Origin: Glycine soja
Lineage: Eukaryota > Streptophyta > Magnoliopsida > Fabales > Fabaceae
Direction of reading: 5' to 3'
Length of the DNA: 64,000 nucleotides
Assembly: GCF_004193775.1 (NCBI RefSeq)
Contig: NC_041018.1
Location: forward strand, 39,844,608-39,908,607
Made by a program: the position numbers and the translations under genes. Below, piece by piece: positions 24,177 through 36,871 of the stretch (position 1 is the stretch's first letter; every line of letters starts with the position of its first letter). The notes beneath the pieces were generated by a model that saw only the letters and a list, made by a program, of their open reading frames with translations, was not told the DNA's origin and ran no database searches.

Positions 24177-25230
24177 GATATTTATCTATAATAATAGTTT
24201 ATTTATTAATTATTAATACGGATTGACAAGTTATAAAAAAAATCTAGAATTAACTCTCATCGTGATGTGTGAGATTAATTTTAATAATTTCCTGATATTA
24301 CTAAAATCTTACTTGATGAACAATGTTATTTAATTTAGAGAGGTTTTCTAGTATTTTAAGAGCTAGTTGAATACTTATAACACTTTTTAGATTGTTCGGT
24401 AACTTAAGAGCTATTTGAATAGTTACTATTCAATAAAATAAAATTGTGTTTTTGTTTGAGTGTATGCAATGATTTTTTAAGTAAATCTCTACCGATAATT
24501 TCAATATATCATTGAGGTGCTATATTGAAGGTGTCACTGCTTCTGCCACCACATTGGATTCACCAATTATAAGTCAATAAACATTAACTAGAGAATATTG
24601 GATAGAAACGACGGTTAACAACCCATGTGAAATATGCCTTTTAACCGACGTAGAAAAACGCTTTGTGCAGGAGTGAGGGAGAGGGAAGAAATAAACTGAA
24701 TAAAAGAAAATAGAATGTAGAGACCCACGTTGCCTCCCACTGGACATATCCAGCTGGTTGGGCTCTTAATTCACATGCAAATGCAACTTAAGCTAATTCT
24801 CTAATATGGTGGGGCCCATCTCTCGTTTGGTCAGACACTGGCAGTCCCCCTAATTAATTACTTGCAGCTAATAATAAGTTTATCCTTTGTAACCTGTGAC
24901 TCAAATTAAACATGTTTAATATATGCGTTGCCCTTTAGATTGTGGAGACGACGACTGTAGTTTCTTTAGTTAATAGTGTAGTGTAAAATTTTAGAGATTT
25001 ACACTCTAATTATGTATTAAAATGTTACATGAGTCAAAATAATTTATTTAATAAAAGAATTTATGTTTAATATTTTTAAATTAATCTAATAATAATTAAA
25101 GAACACTTATCATGTATCTAATCTAAGACAAAAAAAAATCACATAATTTTCATTTCATGAAAATTGATAAGGTTATTATACCAGATATTTTGATCCACAA
25201 TTCAAATATTCTACAATAGAGAACCATTTT

Positions 25231-25252
25231 ATATATATATATATATATATAT
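25231..25252. repeat. (TA)n microsatellite
   Basis: Eleven alternating AT dinucleotides. Confidence 0.95.
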
Positions 25253-26179
25253 TTGAATTACCTTGTTTAGGTTTTACAAAAACATATTGGGAACACTTCA
25301 AAGAAATAATATATATGTCTAAAATGTTAAGTATATAATAATATATTTTGTTCTTTTTATTTTATTTACATTATTTAATATTTAAATATATTTTTGTAAG
25401 ATTTTATCATTTTTTATATCATAGACTCATATATGTGATTAAACAGAAGCACTAATTTAAAAAATAATTTTTTAAACTCGTTCATCTATCAAGCCATATA
25501 TATAGAGAGAGCATTGTATTTGTACTTTAATTTGTAGGTCGAGCATTGCAGTAATATTGTATGATTGATAACAAATTTTAAAATAAATATTTTATAAAAA
25601 AATAAAAACTTAAAAATAATAATTTTATCAATTATAAAACAAATTATTCCAAAAATGACAAGCTTAACCCCCTATTTAAATATTTTTTTATTATAATATT
25701 AGTATAATTGTTGGTCTGAATGACAATTATCATCATGATGTCCCGTGTGAATATAAGGTAGACTCACCATAAATGTTGGTAGAGGAGTATCATGAGGTGA
25801 TGATAATAGCGGACACTGATGTTGGTGAATACAAAGAAGAGTTTATGATTAGGAAGAGGGATGATTCATTATGAAATATGATAATATTAGTGTGAGGATT
25901 AGATGAATCCTAAGATAAGTAAAAGTGGTACAGTAAAACACCTAAAAAGATGATCCACGGTTATATTCATTTTTTTTTATATAAATTCTTTCTTGGATGG
26001 CAAATTAACGAACTTTTTATAATTTCACGTTCTTTTTATCTTTCTTTCTCAACTCTATTTTTATCTTATCAAACAAAACGTAAAAATTACATCCTTATTC
26101 CACTCTACTTCTACCTTATCAAACAAAGCATAACCACGAGAAAAAATAACAATTTTATTATTAAATGAGACTTATCAAT

Positions 26180-27662
26180 GCTCTAGTTAGCCACCGTTGA
26201 AGAACAAACATTATCAAATGATATTATTATTATTATTTACTGTTCAAATGATATTATTTGTGCGTCGTTTTTCTTGTAAATATCCCATTATGTTTACATC
26301 CTATGATCATTATAAACTGAAAACTACATTACATATCCCATAATTCTTTTGACATATGGAAATCGAACCGAGTGACGTGACTTGAAAAGTGGAACATCCA
26401 CGTCATTTTCATTCAACTATATAAAAAAAGTATACTTATGCAGTTTTTATATAAGGATTCTTGTGGTGTGATGTAAGAATTTAACTTGGATTTTTAATTT
26501 ATTTTAGTGAATTTATTATTACTATATAAGATTTAAAAAATTTACTAATTTTTTAGTTTAATGGTAGAATTTAATTTGAGTGTTTTTTACTTATTTATAG
26601 TGAGTCTTATTACGATTAACCGTGAGTTTCTGTGGTATGTTCTTTTGTTACATGTATTAATAGTATGTAATGTGTTATGTTCTTTCTCCCCTGAATTCAT
26701 TAGTATTTTTACTATTGTTACAAGTAATGTTATGTTCTTTTTCCTTTAAATTCATTCCGTTCATGTATAGATTTTGTAGTATGTTCGTTATATTAAATTA
26801 AGTCTTGTCTCACTAACCCCAGGACCAAAAATAAAGTGTTGTGGTCAAGTTAATTTTATAATTATAATTAATTTAAATATACATCTGAATTATATTTAAC
26901 AACATGAAATTATTTGTATTTAAAACAAACTAAATTTTATCCAAATAGATCCCTCAATAATCTAGTTAACCACCGCTGAAACATTACCACTCTCCTTAAT
27001 TGTAAATATCTCATCATATTTGCATCCTATCCTATGATCATTAATTATAAATTGAAAACTACTACACATATTCCATAATTTTTTCAATATATTGAAATTG
27101 AACTGAAATTGAAAACTACTACACATATTCCAAAAAAAAAGTGGAATATTACGTCATTTTCATTCAACAATAAAAAAAAGTATCTCTGTACAGTTTTGTT
27201 ATAAGGATACTTAGACATATTTTATCATCATAAGGTTCGGTGTACCCACATTTTGTTAACACATTAATTCCGTAAGAAGACGGTGTGACATGTTAGAAGT
27301 TGGATTTTTAAGTCTGTACATATAAAAAAAATCATTAAGAAAATTAATTCCTGATCTCGTTATTTTGTAGAATTAATTTCTGACTTCCAACCAATACCTT
27401 TGATTCACCGGGAAAAAATTATTAATCCTCACTTAACTTTTTAAAATATTATATTCCTTTTTTTTAATCATGCTTTAAATTAATATATACAAGTTCAGCT
27501 TATAATTTCGCAAGTTTGTGATTTATGAAAATAAAAAATATGTGCAATTATTTTTACTCCTTTCACTAGTTTTATATGTAATGTTATTCTTTTTTCGTTA
27601 GCTTCGTTCAGTTCATATATCATTTTTTTGGGTACGACGTTGGTTACATTAAATTAAGTTTC
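26180..27662. repeat. Diverged direct tandem duplication (two units of about 0.75 kb)
   Basis: Unit 1 starts near CTAGTTAGCCACCG (26183) and unit 2 near CTAGTTAACCACCG (26962), an offset of 779. Shared blocks in the same order include ATCCTATGATCATTA, CATTTTCATTCAAC and ATTAAATTAAGT. The offset grows to about 850 by the ends (about 26800 and 27660), so indels have accumulated. Both units are non-coding. Confidence 0.75.
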
Positions 27663-30600
27663 ATTTAAAGTAATATATTTTGCTTGTTGATACGAACGTC
27701 CATTAAGAAGTACTGTATACCATTATGGAAATAAATCTTGTACCATAACATTCGCATTCATGTGAAAAAGGCACTCCCCCGGCGTTAATTTAATGTCTAC
27801 GGAATACAGATCAGCTTATATGCACGAACAATCAGTTAGTTACTGTCACATGTGTTTCAGTACATATATATCTACATTATTATGTATACTTACTTATTGC
27901 TCACCTTTCATCATAAATCATAGGACATTATCCATTTTTTTAATTGTATATAATCTTTCAATTTTATTGGAATCGAGTATAATTATTATAAAAAAATCAT
28001 CAAATCTTTTTTTTAAATTTAATTTAAGAATATTATCGTACTTTATCATTTAATTTAAAAAATAAAAATCATATAATTAAAAGAATAATAGAAGAAATAA
28101 CAGAGAGAAAAAAGATTATATTTTTAAAAAAATTAAATGATAAAGAAAAAAAAGATTATAGACTAACAATGTAAAAAAATTTATAAGTCATTCAATCATA
28201 ATTTATATGATAAATTTGCTTGTTGACTTTAAAAATAATTATCTTAAAATAATTCAAATAATTTAAATAATGATGAGATGATAATTTAAAACTGACATAG
28301 AAGTTAAACTCTATATAATATGTTTTTTTTATAAATTAAAAAATATAATTACATATTACGTATTACTATATAATAATTTCTCTCTACTTACATTATTATT
28401 CCCACTAATGACAGTGTACCCTTTGATAATTAAATCCACATCTCCTTTAACCCTTCATCTTTTCATCTAGAAAAAGCCAAAAACTAGCTCTATGCACTTT
28501 CCCTACTCTGTCTCCATAAAAATAACTCAACATGTCTATATGTCCCGTTAACCAGCTATGCATTCAGATTGGAATTAACACAATGCATGGAGCCAAGTGG
28601 AAATTAAAAGCGTCTGAAAAACCGTTCAAAGTAGTTGCAGAAGGGGCCACCAAATGTGATGATAGTACTGACTTGTGACTTGTGAATGCAATTTGATGGT
28701 ATATTATTGACTACAATATACACTCTCCTATTATTTCAGTTGAAGGTCCAAACTCCATGTGCTACCTTGCAGATTTATGAACCTACAACTATATCTATAT
28801 GCGTATATATAGAGAGTGGCAAAAAAAATGATTAGTGGGCCATAACTACAATATATCATTTCCTGGTATCCAACCGTTGTACTCTATTCTGGATAATATT
28901 ATAGGCATTATCTAATATCTATACTTCCACTCACACCAAAATATGAGGTTAGATTTCCTTCAAGTTACGGATTTTGCAGAGAAAATACTGAAAAAAGAAG
29001 TCTGAATTGCAGTTGCAATAAAGTCTGCAAATAAGGTTTTTAGACTTTGATGTTTTTTCGCAATTATGGTTGTCAATTGCAATTTAAATTATAATATAAA
29101 GCATATGATCAACATCTATTAGTTTACTAATACTTTTTTGTACAAAAAAAAAAATACTTTACTCATACTTAGAGTTTGGATTTTATTAACGAATAATAAA
29201 TTAATAACTGTTAATTAATCTTTTATTGTAAATTTATCATATCATTGTAAATTATTAACTTTTCTAATAATTATTTCAAAAATTATATGTAAGTTGTTAT
29301 TTTATTAATTGATAAAAATGTTTACAATAAAAGCGCATGTCTAAAACATAAGTGATTTTTTTTCTTCAAAATAAACCATCTTGCATACACTTAATTATCA
29401 TTTTCCATATTAACCATCAAGTGTGTAAGTTAACTAGCATTAAATTATTTTAGCTTAATTAATAGTTTTAAATTTAATTTTTAGATATTCAACTAATTAA
29501 ATATTTAAATAGAGGATTCGATCAAAATTATTTTTCATAAAAAATACAATATAGTCTGTACTAAAAACATTGCACTATACTATATACATTTACTACTGAA
29601 CCATGAAAATGCCTTACTGCTATTACTCTGCTTGCTTGCATTGCAATGAAAATAAAATTCTAGCTTGGTAATGATTATGAACATTTTTCTACTATTTTCC
29701 TGTTGCATTCAAAATAGACAACGACCCATCCTCTCTCTCTTTTATTTTTTTTATAATTTTCCTTCATGTGGTGAACTACAAGGAAAGCAAAGTTGCAGTA
29801 GTAAAAACGAATTCTTTTTAATTTCCCTGCACAGTGCACACACTTCACTTGTCTTGGTTCCTCCTTTAGTTAGAAGGAAGAACAAATAACTGTAGAGAGA
29901 AAGTGGGTACATAGATACGATCCCAAAACCTTTTTTTCTTCGAACCTAACTCTTCATTCATTGGATTTTTGTCACTCGAACGTTAGTTAGCTCAGATGCA
30001 AACAACAAAGCAACCACAAAGTGGGGCCCACGTATCAAACTGCTTATTTCGGATTCTTGAGGCAACACATCATTGTTTTATTTGTTGATATCGAATAACA
30101 TGCACTTGGAGTTAAGTTTAGAAGAAGGACATTAACTTAACTAGTAACATCATGGGATCGAGTTTAATTAATTATAACAATAGTGGTTTTTGCTAGGTAC
30201 GTGATTGAAACATGGCCTTCATCCGACAAATAATGTTTATCCCACAACACACTAACAGGCTTACCAAACAGCAAACGAAATGGCACTCACACTGTGGCTT
30301 TGGGGGGGAAGTGAGGGAGTTTAGTTATGTTATGTACGATCTCTTGATGGGTTAGGTTCTAACAGGTCATTATTAATTATCACAACCTTATAATTATTAT
30401 TTTCTCACAGTACTTAGCCATTTTAATAGGGGGGTCATCATTGGTTTGGTTTAATTTAAAGAATCCAATCACTTGAACCAAATTCATTAATTTAAGTTGG
30501 TTCGTTTTTTTTTATTATTAAGTTTAACTTGGATTAAACCAAATAAGACTCAACCTTCATTGGTTTTCGGGATTAGGTTTATCTTTTACAACATCAACAT

Positions 30601-32817
30601 TTAACTTCATGATAGTCTATTTTCTATTACTTTTTTTTAAAAAAAAAAAATTATCCTCCTTCTTCCTCGTTCCAACTCCTTTTCCTTAGAATGTAATATG
30701 ATACCTTAAAACAAATACCTTTAAAAAATAAGATTTTTTAAAATATTTTTTAATTTTATTATAATATTAGACCCAATAAATTGGAACCAAACCAATTAAC
30801 TTGCTTTTTACGAGTTTGTTTGTTTCGAATTTGATGAAATTCTTTTAACAAAATGGATCAAATTAAACTATACAATATTACAATTTCAATTAATTTGTAT
30901 TTTAATTTTTCTTTAAAATCGATTCAAATCAACTTGTAAATACTCCTACATTTTGATATTTTTTAGTTGTATTATTTAACACGTGCAACTCTCTTTAATT
31001 AATTAATAGATCAAATTAGTTTATAAAAATTAACAACCAATTTAATCTCAAAATTACAAAAACATTATTTTTAATACCTAGAATTATTAAAGGACGATTA
31101 CTTTAGCTTCTGATGTTGTTAAACGGCAATTACTTTAGTCCATAAAATCACAAAATTAAAGACTAAAATGATTATACCAGATCTAATAATTTGGGAAATT
31201 AACTAATTTGGTGTATTACTCCCCACACTCATCTCAAGACAACAATTTCATTAGAGCAATGAAACAATGCCACGTTCACCCTTCACACAGTTCACTTTAG
31301 GAATTAAAACTTACGATTCATTTCTTTGGAAACAAGGGTAGCTTTTCTTTTATGCTTCCAGTGAGGCTGTTACCTCTGCACCATTGCTTTCTTTTATTCT
31401 GGACCAACCTCTCTTATACCCCACTTTTTTTTCCCTATGCTTTTTTTTTTCTACCCATGTGGACCTTTAAATCACATGCTCCCACCACTCCTTTCCATCA
31501 CTAACATCATTCCTAATTAATCCTCCTTTTCCAGATCAATCTCCCATCTTTCTGCCTGCTTTAGCCCTATCATTCTCTCTCTGGCAACCCTTCACTTTAT
31601 TAACCAAAATCATTATTAAATAATAATAATGTAATTGGAACTAGTTTTGGACTACGTTGATATCTCAATTGTCCAATAGCTAAGTTCATTTGACTCTATG
31701 CACTGATTTCAATTACACCAAGCATAGCCTTGTAATTGATTTCATAGAGAAGGTTTGATTCCCATAACATAATCATCAAATGTGGCCCAACCCTTTCTTA
31801 TCAACCCAAATCAAAAAGTAATCTAATTTTGTGTTTTGCTATAATATCCTTCCCGTTATATCCTGTTTTGGATAAAATGCTATATATACTTCCAAATTAA
31901 GTATCTTCTCGCTCTTGCTTTAGACATTTTATTATTATTATTATTATTTGGAAATTTAGACATTTTATTTTAAAGCATGGAGTTGGGGACAAGAACATGT
32001 GCATCATTGTTAGCTTTCATCATTAGCGTGCGTCAATATGCTGTTGAAGGCATACCTATAGATAAGTACCTATAGATGGCATTGAGGACAATTACTAGTG
32101 GCGCATGATTTGGTGAAGCTAGGTTGGCTCCTTATGCAAGGCCTCTTTGTATTAGATACAAACAAACACCAACGGGTGTTTGACCAAATGAACAATAATT
32201 AGAGTTCTTTTCACTCAATATGCATCGTTTGTGGGGGGGAAAAAATGTCAAATAAACATGCTCTAAAACGTTTATAGTCACATATTCCATAAAAAAATTC
32301 AAAGCGTGTTCAGAGATAATAAGAATACTTGCGTCAATTATAACTCATATCCAGCTCACCAAAAAAATAAATTCATATCCAATAGAAATGTATAAGCAAA
32401 TATGCCCCTATTAAATATTTAATGTTGATGAACACTTTTTTAATGCAATTTAAAGAATAAACATAGGTAAGGTACCTGCAGTTTCTTTATTTTTTTTATT
32501 TAGTTAATATAATTTAATTTGTAATTACAAAATTTCACTAGATTTTCTGTTTTCCAGAATTTACCTAAAAACTGTGGAAACAGGATTATGCTGTTTTTAT
32601 TATTTTTTGTAAACTATACTGTTATAAAAAATATATAAAGTGAAAATAATATAAGCCTTTATGGATACAGGTATAAATATAAATATAAAGACAAATAAGG
32701 AAAAGGTTAATTAACTTTTGTGTAATTAGTTTTTTTCTCGTAGACCAAAAAGGCTACGGGCCTTTCACTTGAGGAAATAGTCGAGGTTCCACTTTTTTGT
32801 GTGATGGTCCTGTACGT
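27663..32817. other. AT-rich intergenic DNA
   Basis: No gene, structural RNA or clear element is supported. A segment near 30440-30800 contains GGTTTGGTTTAAT and GAACCAAACCAATT in opposite orientation and may be an old inverted-repeat relic, but the ends cannot be defined. Confidence 0.5.
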
Positions 32818-33204
32818 TTGTTTACCGGGTGTTGCTAGATGCACCAGCACCATTACTTGTGCACCTAATAATTTAAGTGAAGTGACAAAAATGTCCTTCA
32901 CTTAAATTTTAAAAGTCAGGTTCCCTCGTTCAATCCATACAACGCCACTGCAATGAAGCTTCTTCCTCCTCCATCTGTGTGTTTTCTCTGTCGTGCCACC
33001 GCCGTCCTGAGCCTCCATTGCCTCTTTCAGGTCATCTCCACCACTATTGTGTTGTTTTTATCGTAGAGGTAAGGTTTTTTTCGTTTCCGTCATGCTTATA
33101 TGTCGTGTTTTAAATCCGTATAAGGCATACGGATTTGTGAGTTATACAGGTTATACAATCCATATGAGTTATATGGATACAGATTACATAATCCGTATGT
33201 TTTA

Positions 33205-33790
33205 TTTTTTATTTATTAATATATTAATTTTATTTTTGTTTTTAATAGTTAATGTTTTTTATTTATAAATATATTATTTTGATTTTTGTTTTTAAATATC
33301 TATGTTTTATTAAATACAAATATATTCTTTTGATTTTTGTTTTTAAATAGTTATTGTTAATTTTTTGAATAAAAATAGATTATTTTGAATTATGTTTTTA
33401 AATAGTTATTGTTAATTTAATCATAAATATATTAATTTTTTTAAATAGCTATTTTTTTTATAAATATATTATTGTGATTTTTGTTTTGAAATAGTTGTTT
33501 TTTATTAATTATAAATATATTATTTAGAATTTTTTTTTGAAATAGTTATTTTTTAATTAAAAATATATTATTTTGAATTATGTTTTTAAATAGATATTGT
33601 TTTTTTAATTAAAATATATTATTTTGAATTGTGTTTTTAAATAGTTATTGTTTTTTTAATTATAAATATATTATTTATAATGTTGTTTTTAAATACTTAA
33701 TATATTTTAATAAAAATATATTATTTTCATTTTTGTTTTGAAATAATTATTGTTTATTTTTTAATTATAAATATATTTATAATTATTATA
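33205..33790 (+). repeat. Degenerate tandem array inside the Mutator-like element
   Basis: About ten loosely conserved units of roughly 60 bases, each built on AAATATATTATTTTGA then TTTGTTTTTAAATAGTTATTGTT. Tandem subterminal arrays are known in Mutator-like elements. No coding capacity. Confidence 0.75.
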
Positions 33791-34045
33791 TATTATTATT
33801 TTTTGTAAAAAAAAATAGGCAAGGAGACATATTTTTTGCTATTTTATTTAATTAATTAATTATAGTGTTTTTTAAAGTTGGTTTTTAATAAAGAAGTTAT
33901 TTTGATTACATAAAATTAATTAAAATATATTTTGAAAATATACATATAAATAATTTTATTTATTTATGAATTATTAAATAGTAATTGATTGAAGTATTGT
34001 TTGATTTTTGACATAAACTGTTATGATGGTTTAAATGTGTAGATT

Positions 34046-34242
34046 ATGGTTAGAACTAGAGGTTTGGATTGGACTTTAGGCAGAGTTATAGGAAGAACCT
34101 TGGGGAGAAAAGATAATTGTGATTCAGATGAAGCTTCTCAGTGATAAAGGTCCACAACATTTACACATAGGCAACAGGAAGCTGCCCTTGTTGTTAAGGA
34201 TGTTCATCACGTGGATGACACAGCTGACGTAGTCTTTTGTGT
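34046..34242 (+). pseudogene. MAIN-LIKE (plant mobile domain)-type leader fragment
   Basis: The ATG at 34046 opens MVRTRGLDWTLGR..., very like the stereotyped N-terminus of legume MAIN-LIKE / 'phosphatase 7 long form' proteins (MVRTRGLGRALGR). A stop follows after 32 codons at 34142; the same frame then continues with HRQQEAA...VKDVHHVDD, also leader-like. The mobile domain itself is not present downstream. It sits inside the Mutator-like element, upstream of and opposite to the transposase remnant. Identification rests on remembered leader similarity. Confidence 0.55.
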
Positions 34243-34639
34243 AAGATAACTTTAAAAATATGTTCAACCACATGTGTACTTGTCTCAAAAGATGCATTAA
34301 TTTTAGTGTGTTGTACTATGATCATGTTGTTCATAACTTTCCAAACACTACATAAGTCTCCAAGGTTATTTTATAATAATCTTTTTAAAACCAAATGAGC
34401 ATATTCAACCCTGCAAATACATGCAAAAAATATAAAAATACAAGTATTTTTATCCATTAAGTCCTAAACCCTAATAAAAAATTATCATTTTCATATCAGT
34501 TTGTTGTTGTGTTTCCTAAGTACATCACCTTATTCGTTCAGGCTTTAACAAATTTTTTTTTGTGGAAAATTATCCATATTTGGTTGACATAGTCAACATA
34601 CATTGGTCATGGTGAACAAACAATTTCAAACTTCTTAAG

Positions 34640-35674
34640 ACAATCGTTGAACTAATCCTCAGAAGGACAATCAACCAAATCCTTCCAGACATTCATCACA
34701 TAATCCCATGCATTTTTTTTACCAACCAGGGATTTACACTTTGCCATGACATTTTTGTCAATGTGAAACCTACACAACAAGTTGGTACACTCAAGGAATA
34801 TAGTTTTCATTGCATTCATCAATGCTAGATCTTTATCGGTAACAATAACTCCAAGGATGACATCATGTCTTAGAAAAAGACCTCGAAACCGTTATAAAGC
34901 TCAGGCCACATTATTTAGATGTTCTCCCTCCAAATAGAAAAAATCAGTAGAGAATGTCATCCCTATTGGTGTCACACTAACAAAATCAAGTAATGAGAGA
35001 CTGTACCTATTTGTTTTGTAGGTACTATCTATAAAAAATATCAAATTATAGACATTGCATAACTTCACTGCATCAGGATGACATCAAAAGATATCACGTA
35101 CAATATCTTCATCCTTTAATCTATATCAATGAATATACTAATCTCGTTCAAGAAGTTTTATTAGTTGTTGCATTTAAATATCATTGTTTCTTGTGGAAGA
35201 ACGATATACACTTTTTGCATTGTATATTTGTTTGATTGTTGTATAACTATTGAAATTGTGTTCCTTCAATTTTAGCAGAATATTTATTGGTTTCACCATT
35301 GACCTTGTCATATCAGCAATAATTATTTTTTCATTCTTAATCAATAGACCAACGTATGAATGTCCAACTAATGACTTTGTCATTTTATGATTGTGACTCC
35401 CACACATTAACTTTACTATCCACCCTTGATCTCTAACCACTAGTTTCCCATGAAATTTAAAGGGACACCCACATTTTCTACTATCAATATCTCTTTTTAC
35501 AAAATCTTGCTTCCTAAACCTATATTGACCATTAATTTCACAACCAATTAAGACAAATGAAGTCCTTCCTCTTATATTAGTGTTTGTGTCTGACCTCATA
35601 ATCATCGCCACAAATCCAATTTCATAAGCAACAAATCGAGCCCAATGCAGAACAACATCTCGGATAGTAAACAC
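34640..35674 (-). pseudogene. MULE transposase remnant (FAR1-like N-terminus)
   Basis: An open stretch (35174-35674) carries the FAR1/WRKY-GCM1-type zinc module (CGCPFKF and CGSHNH) followed by IIADMTRSMVKP, typical of plant MULE transposases. Beyond its stop the same reading continues with several in-frame stops and shows the DDE catalytic aspartates in DSTYKTN (about 35025) and VTDKDLAL (about 34845), then CRFHIDKN. The catalytic Glu region and C-terminus are not recovered. The protein would have cut and joined the element ends. It is clearly a pseudogene. Confidence 0.85.
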
Positions 35675-36441
35675 CTACAATGCGATCCACATAAATTTAG
35701 TCTTCAAGGAACATTCATTTAATTACTTTAATAACAATAAATCATATTAATACATGATAAGTATTGAATACTTCTGAACTATCGACTTGTTCTTCATTTA
35801 CACCAACTTTTTCTTCATTTTGTTCATTCATATCAACTTCTTTGAACATTATACTGACATACATTTATTGATCTTCGTCCATCTTAACAAGACATTCAAA
35901 AATTTCAATTACAGACAAATAACCCCTAACCGCACCATACATATACTATCACACAAAATCTTAGCTAATTTTGTACTGCATATAATATTATAAAACATTA
36001 AAATTGATAACCCTATGTATTAAACACCAATAACATCAACTTTTTCGACTTAAAATTGATAACCATATAACAGATAAAAAAAATTATAACATAACCATAT
36101 GTACTAAAATAAATTATATTATTCAACTTAATTATAATTCATGAAATTATAATCACAAAAAACAGTCAATTTTATACCACAACAACTGAAATAAATTATA
36201 CATAAATTATAAGTATAAATTATTTTACAATCAATACCATTTTAAAAATATAAAAACATTTACTTACAAATTAATTATCAAATTACACTTATTTAAAATA
36301 AACAAATAATTTTTTTACACATTAATTTTTATAACAATCATATTAATATATTTATAATTTAATAAAAAAATTTAAAAAATATTTCTTTTAATTAAAAATA
36401 ATATTATAAATCCGTATAGGTCATACGGATTAACCAATCCA

Positions 36442-36477
36442 TATGAGTTATACAGATTATAATCTGTATAACTCATA
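36442..36477. repeat. Perfect 36-bp palindrome without spacer
   Basis: The sequence TATGAGTTATACAGATTA is followed directly by its exact complement. It lies in the right subterminal repeat of the Mutator-like element. Confidence 0.95.
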
Positions 36478-36871
36478 CGATTGACCAATCCGTAAATTAT
36501 ATAAAACTTATGGATTAATGAATTCATAAGTTTTATATAACTTACGGATTCTTTAATCCATATTTTACGCAAAAAAAAAAAAAATAACGCTAACATATCT
36601 CTGACGTACTTTCATTAACAACCAAATCAACCACCACCACAACCACCACCGACGTACCTCTATAACACTTTCACCTCGACCGAAGCGGCACCATGCACCT
36701 CTCATGGCAATGAAAAAATCATAAGAAACCGAGAAAATGAATGAATGAATGTGTTACCATAAAAAAAACTTAAAAGGAAGAAGAAACCATATACGGGTAT
36801 TTTTGGAATTAAATTTTATTGCTAGTGTAGAAGCAATATGGTTGGTGCACTTAGCAACACCCTTCTTTAAC

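Larger units (their letters stand above)
21511..26160. other. AT-rich intergenic DNA
   Basis: No supported gene. A purine-rich patch at 22600-22760 and a slightly GC-richer patch at 22760-22900 could be regulatory, but nothing is recognised. TA microsatellites lie at 24135-24172 and 25231-25252. Confidence 0.55.
32827..36862. mobile_element. Mutator-like element (4.0 kb) with decayed transposase
   Basis: The termini are inverted copies: GGGTGTTGCTAGATGCACCA at the left and the complement of GGGTGTTGCTAAGTGCACCA at the right. Flanks TTGTTTACC (32818-32826) and TTCTTTAAC (36863-36871) agree at 7 of 9 positions, fitting an aged 9-bp target duplication. Subterminal palindromic repeats built on AATCCGTA lie at 33115-33200 and 36410-36560. 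Inside are a broken MULE transposase on the minus strand and a short MAIN-LIKE-type leader on the plus strand. Autonomous in origin, now inactive. Confidence 0.85.
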
